Assembly (NCBI GenBank): GCA_001687465.1
Contig: LVLI01000006.1
Span: forward strand, 62,001 to 126,000
Origin: Halocafeteria seosinensis
Taxonomy: Eukaryota; Sar; Bigyra; Bicosoecida
Direction of reading: 5' to 3'
DNA: 64,000 bases
Under the pieces are notes generated by a model. That model was given only the letters and a program-made list of their open reading frames with translations. It searched no databases and had not been told where the DNA came from. This document shows positions 10,750 through 20,934 of the stretch, in pieces. Every line of letters begins with the position of its first letter. The stretch's first letter is position 1. Both the position numbers and the translations under genes were made by a program.

Positions 10750-11467
10750 ACGCCATCTCGTTGTCGGATCCCAAAATCACAGAAGAATGTTCAAAGCGGT
10801 CAACGAATAATTTCAACCCAGTTGCCTTCAGGGCCGTTGCGTACATTGAATTCGGTAGAACGCAGTAAAGTGTAGGACTAGTACCACTTGCTCAATGAAC
10901 CCCTGGGAACCATTAGGGCCGTGGCCTCATGTGTGTAGTCAGCTGCACCACAGCACAGTTGCTGCGTTTAAACAATCATGCGTCATGACTGTTGGCACAG
11001 GCACCCCATCTGAACTAGTATCAGCAAATATACCGGTTAGGCCACAAACTAATAATTGGAAATGTACACTTTCGAAACGGAGTGACTGTCAGTCCAGTTG
11101 GCCCATCAGGTTGGCTGCTGCGTATACCACCGCATGTGATAGTAGCTTCTTGGTACATGAAAATTCGTGCTCTCACTAAATCTATTCTTCGAAATCACTG
11201 AATAACTTATTGTAACCCTCCAAGGTGTAAGAAGAAATTACCATAAGATCTTGGATCAGTGGGAGTCCACTGTGGGACTGTGAACTTCATTTGAATTGGC
11301 TTCCCGTCTCTACGATGCAGGGAGAATGTTCTGTTATGCATTGTAAAACATATTTTGGAAAATTCTAGACAAGTTCTGATATTTTCAGTTCTTGTTCATT
11401 TGCTAGCTCCTATTGTATCGTGCAACTTCGTCCCAACAGCGCGTTAACGGTCGCCAACGAGGCCGAT
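10750..11467. other. gene-free interval
   Basis: About 720 bases between two plus-strand genes. No supportable frame, repeat or RNA gene was seen. It should contain the 3' end of the kinase-like gene and the promoter of the next gene. Confidence 0.5.
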
Positions 11468-12391
11468 ATGACAGACATCGATACATCGACAACAACTGTG
11501 GGAGATGAGGTGGATACGGAAGCGGTAGCGAATAATCGAGATGAAGATTCCGAAAAATTGCAGGTCTTACGACAGATTAGGAACAACTTTGACAAGGTAA
11601 GGAAGTTGGCTTCACAGTTTGCCCAGGACGTGAATGGTGCTTCATACGATTGTTTGCGGCTACAGGCACATTCGATTATGCAGACTATACGATATAAAAC
11701 TTCATATTTTAGGCAAAACGCTACTGCTGCCTCAGAACGAGTAAAAACAGCTAGCAATCCGCTGAAAGAAGCATGCGAAAACTACTTCAAACCGCAGCAG
11801 ACGCCACAACATGGTACACAAATTGAAATCCACCCCCAGCAAGAGAAGAAAGACGATCGCATATCTGATGAACAAAGAAGGCAAATTCAATATTATCTTA
11901 GAGCTAAGGATACAGATGTGCTTACGGATATAGAGTCTCTGCCGTATACACTTGAAGGGTCAGACGCAAAGGCACTCGCTGCTGCGCTTGTGCAGTTGGC
12001 AGAACATCGAGTTTCGCAGAATGACTTGGAACAAGCTGCAAGACTCTTTGAAAGAGCGTTCCATAATGATCCCTCAAATGGAAGCCTATTGTCTATATTA
12101 GAGACAAGAATGAGTATCTCGCCGACATGCGAATGTGTTTCGACGCCCAATATTGTGCAAGCACTGTCCAGGTCATCCCGGGAAAGGCGATCCAAGGCGC
12201 CAACAGATGTAACCAACAAGAAAACCGCAGTAGAACTAAGGTATCAAACTGAAAAGAGAAAGGCGGAAAATCAGGAAACTCCCGGCCTTTCCAAATCTCG
12301 CAAGAGTCTAGGAAGCTCTGGTGTCCAGAGTGGGGCTGTGTCCAGCAATGCTCCCAAGGGTCCTCGGAGAGTACCTAAAAAGCAGAAGTAG
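11468..12391 (+). CDS. unknown protein with TPR-like helices and basic tail
   Basis: One exon, 307 residues from ATG 11468; the frame is open upstream only through a GTG. It begins with an acidic stretch, followed by predicted helices (residues about 25-130). Residues about 165-215 resemble a tetratricopeptide unit, with LAAALVQLAEHRVSQNDLEQ followed by AARLFERAFHNDPSN. The last 70 residues are Lys/Arg/Ser-rich with KSRKS and a PRRVPKKQK end, so a nuclear location is plausible. I do not recognise a family. It converges on the glycosyltransferase gene with 46 bases between stop codons. Confidence 0.7.
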   Translation: MTDIDTSTTTVGDEVDTEAVANNRDEDSEKLQVLRQIRNNFDKVRKLASQFAQDVNGASYDCLRLQAHSIMQTIRYKTSYFRQNATAASERVKTASNPLKEACENYFKPQQTPQHGTQIEIHPQQEKKDDRISDEQRRQIQYYLRAKDTDVLTDIESLPYTLEGSDAKALAAALVQLAEHRVSQNDLEQAARLFERAFHNDPSNGSLLSILETRMSISPTCECVSTPNIVQALSRSSRERRSKAPTDVTNKKTAVELRYQTEKRKAENQETPGLSKSRKSLGSSGVQSGAVSSNAPKGPRRVPKKQK

Positions 12392-12437
12392 AACGCTAAT
12401 GGAAAACAGAGCTACTATGCTTCACGCAAGCAATACC

Positions 12438-13678
12438 TCAAGTGTCGCTGTGGAAGGCCCGAAGGAGGATATCGGCCCATGCTGTACTTTCGCCGTCGAA
12501 CGAGTGCACTTCCCGGATATAACTCTTTGCATTCGCACATACGCTTTCCGAGTCGATATTCCTCGAGTATAACCCATCAAGTACTTCTATGAATTCCTCA
12601 GGCGTTTCGTACAACCAGCCAGTGTCTCGATCCTTTATGATGGTCTTATTACCTGAGTTTGCTCTGGCTATCACTGGCTTACCACTGGCCATGGCCTCCA
12701 AAATACTGGAATCCAAAGCAAAAATACAGTGACACCCGATAAATATACAGAAAAAGAACGCGCATTACGTACGTGTTGGCCATGCCTTCTTCCTTAGAGG
12801 TGTTAATCACCACATTACTCTCCGATATGTATTTCAATAAACCACTCCGCTCAACCGGTGTGTGATAGAAGCAATTGCCTTTCCCTCCTCTCACAACTCC
12901 CTTTTGAAAAGTACCACTACCTATTTTGTCTGCCACAGCTCGAAATACCTGCTCATCTAAAATCGGTCCTACAAGCACAAGGGCGACGTCGTTGTGTGAG
13001 CTGGCCCATCGCTGGAAGGAATCCAGGACGTGAGATGGGTCTTTGACAGCACGTAAACCCGCTGGATGGAGCACTACAAAAGTTTCCTTTTCCATTTGTA
13101 ACATTTCGCGCAGAGACGGTCCCCGGGTATCTATGTTCTCCAGCTCCACCGCCTGCGGTATCTTGATAATTGGCGGAAGCTGTTGGGCATCTGGAATATT
13201 GGTGAGGAGTCTTTGCTTGAGAATGTCATTAAACGACACTATCGCTTTCGCATGAGTAAGCACTCGGTAGATTGTTGCTTTTCTCTCTGTATCTGTGGAT
13301 GAATCTTCCAGATATACATTCACGTCCGTTCCTGAAGACCAAGAGTGCTCGTCCAGCCTCTTACACCATATCGTCGAGTAGATATACTTGCTTACCTCCA
13401 AGGACAATAATGTAGGGGACGCCAGCATCAACAAGCCATTTGCCTGCTCTGTACCCGTGGATTCCGATGGCTGCATCGCATTGTAACCTTTGGATATCCT
13501 CGACTGATTTCACCAAGTTAGCATCATGGGCCACCGCAGAGAACCCCAAAGAATTCAGCATCCGAACCAGTCTTTGAGCCGTCACTGCGTTTCCCGTAGC
13601 ATCAGTGAGACTCGCCAAAACGAGCACTTTGCGGCGTTCGGTTGTACTGCTTCTATCGTTAGCACTCGTGGAATCCAT
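12438..13678 (-). CDS. GLT1D1-like glycosyltransferase (GT4 fold)
   Basis: Three exons (13678-13396, 13331-12773, 12705-12438) join in phase to 369 residues. The first junction restores IIVLGGTDVNVYL and the second NTILEAMASGKP. The order is that of GT-B glycosyltransferases: an N-terminal Rossmann part (KVLVLASLTDATGNAVTAQR), the GGTDVN segment typical of GLT1D1, then a C-terminal donor-binding domain with LHPAGLRAVKDP, VVINTSKEEG and LEAMASGKPVIARANSGN. It probably transfers a sugar from a nucleotide sugar; the acceptor is unknown. No signal peptide is seen, so it is probably cytosolic. It is divergent from DGAT2 across 323 bases. Confidence 0.85.
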
Positions 13679-14001
13679 GACACATGTATCGTACTATCAG
13701 GAGAATCAAATCAATTCATAAAACTCATGGCAAGGATTTTCTAAACGCCGTAGCCAAAAGTTCCAATGACGTCTCTTCCCCCAACAACCAAAACCCTCCA
13801 AAAAAAGTACAAAATTATTCACTGGTGCAATGTAGTACCCACGTAGACGCTGCCAGCCGTGGCCCAGGGGAATGAATGGTTTGTGAAGGTCGTGATCCCT
13901 GGAAGAAGAGTGTTCATTTTCGTGTGTGTAGAGAGGGTTGTGTGGACCCCGTACCCTTTTCATAGAGTGTATATATCTGCACAAAATCTTCCGGATCCAA
14001 A
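13679..14001. promoter_or_regulatory. divergent intergenic region, GLT1D1-like / DGAT2
   Basis: These 323 bases lie between two start codons facing away from each other and must hold both promoters. No open frame has support. No specific element could be assigned by eye, although short A-rich tracts occur around 13795-13820. Confidence 0.45.
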
Positions 14002-15482
14002 ATGACGGCGGAAAAGCAAAGAGAGCATGAGGAACAACGATCGGGCGAAGGCGGGCGTCAGCTCGTTGAGGCTTCGGATGAATTAATACGCTATAATCTC
14101 TGGCGCCCGCCCCCTTTTACGCTCAAGTCACTCTTACTCATCATACTCGCTCCTCACACGTTTTTCTTTCCCTTATTTGGAACGTTAGTACTGACAGTGA
14201 TCTGGATGGCTCTGGGATATCTCCCGGAACTTCTGGATGTACCAGCGGCGCCCGCCTCGCGAACCCAAGCGTGGGTGAAGTCGTTAGGATTTTCTGCTGT
14301 TGTAGCGCAATGGTTCCTCGGGATGCAACCGGGCTATTTCTTGATGATGCTTTTTCGGACTTCGCTTCTGGGCGGAGTCGGCTGGTACTTCTTTGATATG
14401 GCGTACGGAAAAGCAAGGCGAACAGGAGAACGCATGTCAAATAGTTTTCTTTCGATGTGGACAGCATGCCATGGTTACTTCCCTGTATCGCTATTCATGT
14501 GGGACGGAGAGCACTACACGAACGAGCCGAACGTCGGACACTACAAAGTCTACAATGTCGATAAAAGAAAATACATTTTCGGTCTACATCCGCATGGTCC
14601 AATCCCCATTGGAGCGTCAGCATTCATGCCACAGTTGTCGAGGTATGTCCATCTTGAGAACGAAGGAAAGCCTGGAATTGCTATAACGTATCTTCCTTTG
14701 TACAGGTGGTCGAGAATCCTGGAAAAAACTCGAATAGGCGTTGCGAGCGCGGTCTTCAATCTCCCGTTTATGAGGGATTTCTACCTTTGGTACGGCGGTA
14801 ATCGCTGCGGGAATGTCCATCCTCAATTTATAACAATTCGTGCATTCCTGAAAAATATATACGCAGGTTTGGTGCTGTAGATGCAACGCGCGAAGCGCTT
14901 AACCTTCAGCTCAACAAAGGAAACTCTGTAGCTTTACTACCTGGTGGCATCAAGGAGCAGTTGTTAGTATGCTCACCTAAGAGAGAAACGATTGTGCTGA
15001 ACAAACGTAAGGGATTTATTCGGTTAGCGCTGCAACATGGAGCCTCCCTTGTACCGGTTTTCATGTAAGTACCCACAGAATAACTATGATTGCTGCTGCA
15101 GCACCGTCTCAAAACCTGTTGCAGTTTCGGAGAACGAGATGCATATAAAACATCGCGAGTGCTCTCTGGCGTTTCGTGGTTCTTGAAGCGGCTATTTAAC
15201 GCTGGCATCCCTATGGTGAGGGGAAGGTTCTTTTCGATGGTCGCGTATCCTGTTCCTCTGCATCTCGTTATGGGGAAACCAATCGATACCCCCAAACTTA
15301 CAGTGGTGCCGGATGTACACGGGCAACAAAGACCAAACGAAAGGGCGACTGAAGTGACGCAGTCCGAATTCGACAGCTACGTCGACCATTATCACCAAGT
15401 GTATGTCGATGAGCTGCAAACACTGTTCGACCAGCATAAAGAAGCAGCCGGATACCACGACACTCATTTGAAAATACTATAA
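14002..15482 (+). CDS. DGAT2: diacylglycerol O-acyltransferase type 2
   Basis: Makes triacylglycerol from diacylglycerol and acyl-CoA at the ER. Three exons (14002-14789, 14867-15064, 15125-15482) give 447 residues. The junctions restore DFYLWFGAVDATREALN and VPVFIFGERDAYK, both at conserved family positions. Hydrophobic segments at about residues 45-80 and 110-135 form the membrane hairpin. The active-site HPHG is at 196-199 in GLHPHGPIP, and LLPGGIKEQLL and GASLVPVF follow as in other DGAT2 proteins. The N-terminus is longer than in animals and shorter than in some algae. Its stop lies 36 bases from that of the convergent gene at 15519. Confidence 0.93.
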
Positions 15483-15518
15483 CAAATGATACTTATATCC
15501 CTTATAACTCGTTACATA

Positions 15519-17345
15519 CTATACCGCATAGGCTGTATCCTCAGCAATTGCATTTATGTAGTCGTCAATCTCTTCACATGTTTCACGGACGAGTCTCGTT
15601 GTTAGACGATCAGCCAGACTCTTATGCATTTCAAACTCATTTATGCCTGTGCCTTCGAGCAGGGCGTACCGCAGCTGTTGTCTCTTGCGTGTTTTACGTC
15701 CATAACCTTCCATTTCCTCTATATTGTCTAAATTTGGCTGCTTGGACGGTAGCGAAGAAGTCACGGACGTTCTCCCGTCAGAACCAGCGGCAATGTGGCG
15801 GGAGACTTGATCCCTGGAAGTGTTAGAGCTTTTGCAGACAGCAGAAGAGAGTTCTTGCGGCTCGGTTGTAACGATATTTGTCCAAGGATTATTCTGGGAT
15901 TCCATCAATTCACCAGCACCTTCAATCACACCTAATGGCACACCAGTGTTGGCAGGACTCGTATATACCTCAGGACCCTTTGGTTCCATGCGCTGCATCT
16001 GCCTAGCTGCAATTTCTTCCTCTTCATGTTGCGCTTGTGAAAGGGACCGCAACATTTCCCGGAGTTGCTGGCTGTCGCGCACACTATACGACAATCTTGA
16101 AGCAGGGCCTGTATAGGTGATGTCGGGTTTGTCGGCAGAATTCTTTCCATTCCGAGAACGCTTCGATTTTCTTTCTCCCGTTGTTTGTACTTTAGAGCTT
16201 TCGCCATCGCTAGGAGCTGATTCTGCTTTTCTTCTTTTTGTATTGCTAGCTGAATGATTCATCGGTTCGTGTCCACTGGCAACTTCCTTTCGGTACTCTT
16301 CGTCGTTTGGAAACTGTCCTGGATCATCAATACCAAAGTGATGAACATGTTCCGTTACATCTGGGATCGAGATGATCTTCCTCTGTTCTGTTCTATGGGA
16401 GAATATTCTATTACTCGGTTGTCTAATGTTTCGCGCTCGTGCTTCAGTTTTAGCACCGGTCGCGGGAGCTCTCTCTGGCGGCAGATCTGCCTGCCCCCTC
16501 TGCGGATCAAACGTCTTACTCTCAGCCGCATGTTCACGAGGGGGATACTGCTGTGTGTCTTCAAACGCAACGTGCTGGACTCCTCGTTTCAAGTTATCCT
16601 GTGCATGATCTATCCCCGATTTCGTTGGCTGCTTGTGCGACTGTTTAGCCGGCCTTTTCCGTTTGGTCTGAGACTTTTTATTCATTCCCATAATTTCTTG
16701 ATATCGCTTCCAAGGATTTGTAGGTTTATCAGCTCTTCTATCACGGTTCGTAATAGGTGTCGCCCGGGGTGGCGTTTCTCTTGCAGAGTGGTCCCTTTGC
16801 TTCGAGTAAGAAGAGGAAGCCCTCCGTCTAGTATTAGCGTCGTCTCCCTTTGAAGAATCCGATTTTTTCCTCCCGCGTTTCGGAGAAAATAGTTGCTTTG
16901 ACTTAATTGTAGGATCAAATAGCCCGGAAGTCCTCGTATCATCATTCCACGACCGCTCCGGTTGTACAAGACTGTCGACTTCCTGCACTCTGTGTCCCCC
17001 AGACTTACGCGTGCTAGTCCGGTTGTTTGTATTGCGATAAGACTCGGGAGCCGGAGGGGCACGAGCATGATTTTTGGAACGTGATCCCGTCATTGGACTA
17101 CCTCGTCTCCCAGAGTACTGAATACCGTGTCCATCAGAGGACGTTGGTTGCTGTTTCCGATACGAGTGGTACACAGCCTGAGCCATATCATGTCCTGCTT
17201 GGCGTGCAGCTGCTGTAGCTTGTTGACTATCGTGTCCACCATCAGATGGGCCTGGATCACGCCTAGTATCACTGGAACGACGCCGAAACTGCTCCCGATC
17301 CCAATGCAGCCGGATCCCGTTGGACGAAGTCGCAGTGGGCTCCAT
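15519..17345 (-). CDS. large disordered basic protein, unknown
   Basis: A single open frame of 608 codons from ATG 17345. Most of it is low complexity and charged, rich in Arg, Lys, Ser, Thr, Gln and Pro, with many basic clusters (KKSQTKRKRPAK, ERKSKRSRNGK) that could act as nuclear signals. Two parts look structured: residues about 440-480 with QLREMLRSLSQAQHEEEEIA, and the last 55 residues with LADRLTTRLVRETCEEIDDY. The absence of introns and stops over 1.8 kb supports it as real. I recognise no family; a chromatin, centrosome or RNA-binding scaffold would fit the composition, but that is a guess. Confidence 0.7.
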   Translation of the reverse strand: MEPTATSSNGIRLHWDREQFRRRSSDTRRDPGPSDGGHDSQQATAAARQAGHDMAQAVYHSYRKQQPTSSDGHGIQYSGRRGSPMTGSRSKNHARAPPAPESYRNTNNRTSTRKSGGHRVQEVDSLVQPERSWNDDTRTSGLFDPTIKSKQLFSPKRGRKKSDSSKGDDANTRRRASSSYSKQRDHSARETPPRATPITNRDRRADKPTNPWKRYQEIMGMNKKSQTKRKRPAKQSHKQPTKSGIDHAQDNLKRGVQHVAFEDTQQYPPREHAAESKTFDPQRGQADLPPERAPATGAKTEARARNIRQPSNRIFSHRTEQRKIISIPDVTEHVHHFGIDDPGQFPNDEEYRKEVASGHEPMNHSASNTKRRKAESAPSDGESSKVQTTGERKSKRSRNGKNSADKPDITYTGPASRLSYSVRDSQQLREMLRSLSQAQHEEEEIAARQMQRMEPKGPEVYTSPANTGVPLGVIEGAGELMESQNNPWTNIVTTEPQELSSAVCKSSNTSRDQVSRHIAAGSDGRTSVTSSLPSKQPNLDNIEEMEGYGRKTRKRQQLRYALLEGTGINEFEMHKSLADRLTTRLVRETCEEIDDYINAIAEDTAYAV

Positions 17346-17656
17346 TTGGCCACTTTCTAGTCTCTTATCACTTTTCGAAACACGCTCTTCGTACGCATGC
17401 TTACCGAAACCATCCTACACGCCACACCAATGCCATCGAGGGGTAATCCTTGCGCCGTCAATCGTGATAGATAGTGAAGACATGTCAATCTTTTGTGCTA
17501 CCTGACAGCCAGTGCTTCATTCACGTGATCTTTTCCTAGTCTACACGAGGTGTTAGAGTTGACGATATGGGAAGATGGAGCTCTCAAGGAGAAGATAAAA
17601 TTGTTGCCCCAACGATGGGTTCGTCGAAGAGGTGCATTTAAACAGTCGACAAGAGC
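17346..17656. promoter_or_regulatory. divergent intergenic region
   Basis: These 311 bases lie between the start of the disordered protein (leftward) and the aminopeptidase (rightward). No gene, repeat or recognisable element was seen. Both promoters should lie here. Confidence 0.4.
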
Positions 17657-19345
17657 ATGAATTCCGCGGACAGGAAGTTTGGAAGTGCCAAGACATCGAA
17701 TAATGTCCCTCAAAGTCTACCTGATAGTAATGTTTTCGAAGAGCACGGTATTCGCTTCTCTGATTGGGTGATTCCCGTGCCGCTGTTCTACGATGGCGCC
17801 GATGGTGGAAACAGGACACTGGTGGAGACGGCACGGAAGGGACTGCCGCCAGCTTACATTACAGGTGATGAGAAGCTAACTCTATACGCAAGGATTCTGG
17901 AGGAAGTGGCTACGATACCGGAGGATAAAATTAGGGATGGCGAGAAGCAGCCAGCAATGAAGAGTCTAATGTTTGGTAGCAAACCATGTTTGCTCTACCT
18001 CGAAGGGGGTCCTGGTGTAGCACCTCCGCGAATCGCAGCACCATTCTTAAAGGAACTGGTGAAGCGATATAATATTATATTAATGGATCAGCGGGGCACC
18101 GGATTCAGTTCCAATATGACTGTGACAAAACTGGAAAATGTGGGAAAAGACGCGAAAGTAGCCGGAATGGATTCAGACTTTGCTATTGCTAGTTATCTCA
18201 CATTGTTCCGCGCTGACTCCATTGTAGAAGATGCCGAAAGGCTTCGAAAGTCTCTTGGCGTATCTCGATGGAGCATACTTGGGGCAAGTTTTGGTGGGTT
18301 TTGTTGCTTGACTTACATGTCTTATCATCCCTCGGTGCTTAGTGGAGTGTTGATTTCCGGAGGAATACCGGACACCTCGACCAGTTGTTCATGTGATGTG
18401 GTGTACAAGTATAATTACCGACGCCTTCGGGAACAAAACAGGGCATTCTATGCAAAATACCCTCAAGATAAAAGCAGAGTTCAGCGAATCGCTTCTGATC
18501 TCGATCAAGAGCCTATCGAGTTGCGTCACGGAGGCAAACTGACATCTCGGCGATTCCTTCGTCTTGGGATCCTCTTGGGTGTGCGTGGTTCAGCAGGCCA
18601 AGCTGATTTACATAGAATCATAGAATCCGCTTTTACTCCCGAAGTGGACCCAGGGACCGATGGTCGGAGTGACTTCATTTCCTACATTGTTGAGCTCCGA
18701 GAGAACGATCGATTTGTGGAAAACTGTTTGTCTCGCGACACATTCAACTGGCAAATGCTTTATCATCTACTTCATGAAAGCATTTACTGTTCTCGAAAAG
18801 GCCACTCTTCTAATTGGGCTGCATACAGAACGCAAAAGCAGGGGGAGTTTTCGGACTTTGCGAAAGCATTGACTTCTTCGGAGCCACATCATGAGCACAC
18901 CAACGGTGGCCCTCATAAACGAAGGAAAGTAAATGGCTATTCTGCTTCGGAAGCACTCTTTTCCGGGGAAATGGTTTACCCGGAGGATCATTACGATTAC
19001 TCGTTCTTACTCCCCTTTAAGGGTGCCGCAGACATCCTCGCAAAATGGAAGGATTGGCCCAACTTGTATAATGAGGACACACTCGCTTCGGTGAAAATCC
19101 CTGTGGCGGCAGTTGTTTACTCCGAGGATATATTCGTTCCGAAAGAACTGTCAGAGGAAACATTAAAGAAGTTACCGGCGGCAGAATGGGAAGTCGTTGC
19201 TTCTTGTGACCACTCTGCGCTAGGCACCCATGGTGGTTTGGTGGTTAGCGTGCTGTTGTCCCTATTCGAGAGGGCTTGTGCGCGCATCTCAGAAAATAAT
19301 GCTTATGCAAATGGCAGTGGAGGCAAAGTACTATTCACTCCATAA
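17657..19345 (+). CDS. prolyl aminopeptidase-like alpha/beta hydrolase (S33)
   Basis: One exon, 562 residues from ATG 17657. It matches the proline iminopeptidase family, which removes N-terminal proline from peptides. EGGPG (116-120) supplies the oxyanion hole, followed by DQRGTGFSS (144-152), FRADSIVEDAERLR (184-197) and the nucleophile elbow GASFGG with Ser211. The usual motif is GGSWG, so the elbow is variant but keeps Gly-x-Ser-x-Gly. The C-terminal Asp and His lie in YSEDIFV and SCDHSALGTHGG. A long cap region (about 250-440) includes a basic low-complexity insert (GGPHKRRKVNG) that looks like a nuclear signal. It is probably cytosolic or nuclear, as no signal peptide is seen. Confidence 0.88.
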   Translation: MNSADRKFGSAKTSNNVPQSLPDSNVFEEHGIRFSDWVIPVPLFYDGADGGNRTLVETARKGLPPAYITGDEKLTLYARILEEVATIPEDKIRDGEKQPAMKSLMFGSKPCLLYLEGGPGVAPPRIAAPFLKELVKRYNIILMDQRGTGFSSNMTVTKLENVGKDAKVAGMDSDFAIASYLTLFRADSIVEDAERLRKSLGVSRWSILGASFGGFCCLTYMSYHPSVLSGVLISGGIPDTSTSCSCDVVYKYNYRRLREQNRAFYAKYPQDKSRVQRIASDLDQEPIELRHGGKLTSRRFLRLGILLGVRGSAGQADLHRIIESAFTPEVDPGTDGRSDFISYIVELRENDRFVENCLSRDTFNWQMLYHLLHESIYCSRKGHSSNWAAYRTQKQGEFSDFAKALTSSEPHHEHTNGGPHKRRKVNGYSASEALFSGEMVYPEDHYDYSFLLPFKGAADILAKWKDWPNLYNEDTLASVKIPVAAVVYSEDIFVPKELSEETLKKLPAAEWEVVASCDHSALGTHGGLVVSVLLSLFERACARISENNAYANGSGGKVLFTP

Positions 19346-19542
19346 TAGATGGCAGTTGGTGCTTGAGCGTTATACGATCCCCGGAAAAGACCCCGTCGAT
19401 TTGAACATTGTCAAATAAGGAGAAACGTCGACTCTGCTCCGAGTGTTGGAGGTCTTTAGCAGGAAATTTCACTGTTGAAGTTCACTCTAGGATGGTATCA
19501 GCAGGCACTCGAGGAGTTCTCGTTATGTTTATTCATATTGCA

Positions 19543-20706
19543 TCATGTTCCTTGCATCCAATCAACTAACTGGGTTAGTAAGTGCTGAACTTTCCCCGAA
19601 GAGAAGAGATACATAAACCCCATCCCGACAGTGAACGATAACATATTCTCGATGCTCAGCACTGATTCCTCCGCTAGCCCGATATTCGCAACTATCTGGT
19701 CCGCTTTTTCAGTGGCGTCTTCATCGCTGGATACATCCTCTCTACTTTCCTCGTGCTCCGGAGCGTCCGTCCTGGAATTTTCCTCGACGTGGTGTGCACT
19801 CTCGCTTTCGTCTGTTGTTCGTTTTTTATTGCTTCCACTGCTTCGTCTATGTCGCAAGTGTGTGTATCGACTAGCCATATCCAGGTGTCCTTCCGTCGAT
19901 TCTCGTACGTACTCAGTATATTTTGCGGATCTTCCTCGGGCCTGACAGTAGGGAAAAAATAAGACAATATGCCTCGGCTTGTCAAACGTGGTCAATGCTT
20001 CCTACCTTATCAACTGGATACTTCTTAGCGTTGAGTTTCAATTTCCTTTGTGCAGCACGAGGCAAGTTTACATTGCATCGGTGCGATAGTCGTAGTAAAT
20101 ATAGTAAAACCTGAAACAATAAAGTAAAGGAGGTATATTGTACCGCGAATAAACAAACAGCTGCAAATTGGAGCACGGCTTACATCGCTTAATTCTTCTC
20201 CCACTAATACCTTATCCCTGTCACTAAATCCCTCCAAACCAAGATGCTCGCTCGAATCGCCTTTCCATTGAAATAACTGAGCGTCATCATTACATCATAC
20301 GCGTCAGTTAACCGATGTTGATGCTACATGCCACTGAAGACAGTCAGTCCATCCTTACCTCCGCCAGTTCCCCCACCTGAAGTCATAACCAAAGAGACAA
20401 GGTAAATAGAGATAATCGCGCTACTCGGGCAGGCGATGGATGCATACTCACCTCTCCAACCATGGCTAGGAGCAAATTGCGTGGTGAATGGAACTGCATG
20501 AAATGAGACATATGTGGGCTTCGACGGCACCCTTTGGCTTCCAGAGGCTTCCTTACTTGGTCCCATTCGCGTTCCTCTGCAAACTGGCTAATCCCTTGGC
20601 ATAGTTCACGCAGCGTCGTCTCCTCATCGAACGCCCCAATGGTGTCGTCTAAGTCTTGTGGTGAGGCACTGGACTTCTTTGCTTGGCTCCTGGTGGTGGC
20701 TGCCAT
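19543..20706 (-). CDS. DCTPP1: dCTP pyrophosphatase (MazG family) with C-terminal extension
   Basis: Hydrolyses dCTP and modified dCTP to the monophosphate, cleaning the nucleotide pool. Six exons (20706-20557, 20493-20452, 20376-20359, 20276-20184, 20110-20006, 19941-19543) give 268 residues, every junction in phase. Conserved stretches include FHSPRNLLLAMVGE, VGELAE, LFQWKGD, EELSD and VLLYLLRLSHRC; the E-x-x-E...E-x-x-D metal ligands of the all-alpha NTP pyrophosphatase fold are present. The third exon is only 18 bases and supplies VGELAE, which carries two of those glutamates. After the core (about 165 residues) comes an acidic linker and a hydrophobic segment near the end (MLSFTVGMGFMYLFS), unlike the soluble human enzyme. 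Confidence 0.9.
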
Positions 20707-20934
20707 ACTGCCTTGTAGCTTATCTACGTGTATGTGAAGATGGTCAGAGCCGGGCGATAGCTGTATACATGGTATTGATGCAACAACGAGTGTTGTGAGT
20801 CGTAACTAGCCATTCACATACTGGATGATCGACACAAAATTACTTGTCAACAGTATCGTATTGGGCTCTGGACCAGTATAGGTCGTCCGATTCCGAGCCT
20901 TAACGGGAGGCATTAGATCATTTGAATTAGCGCC

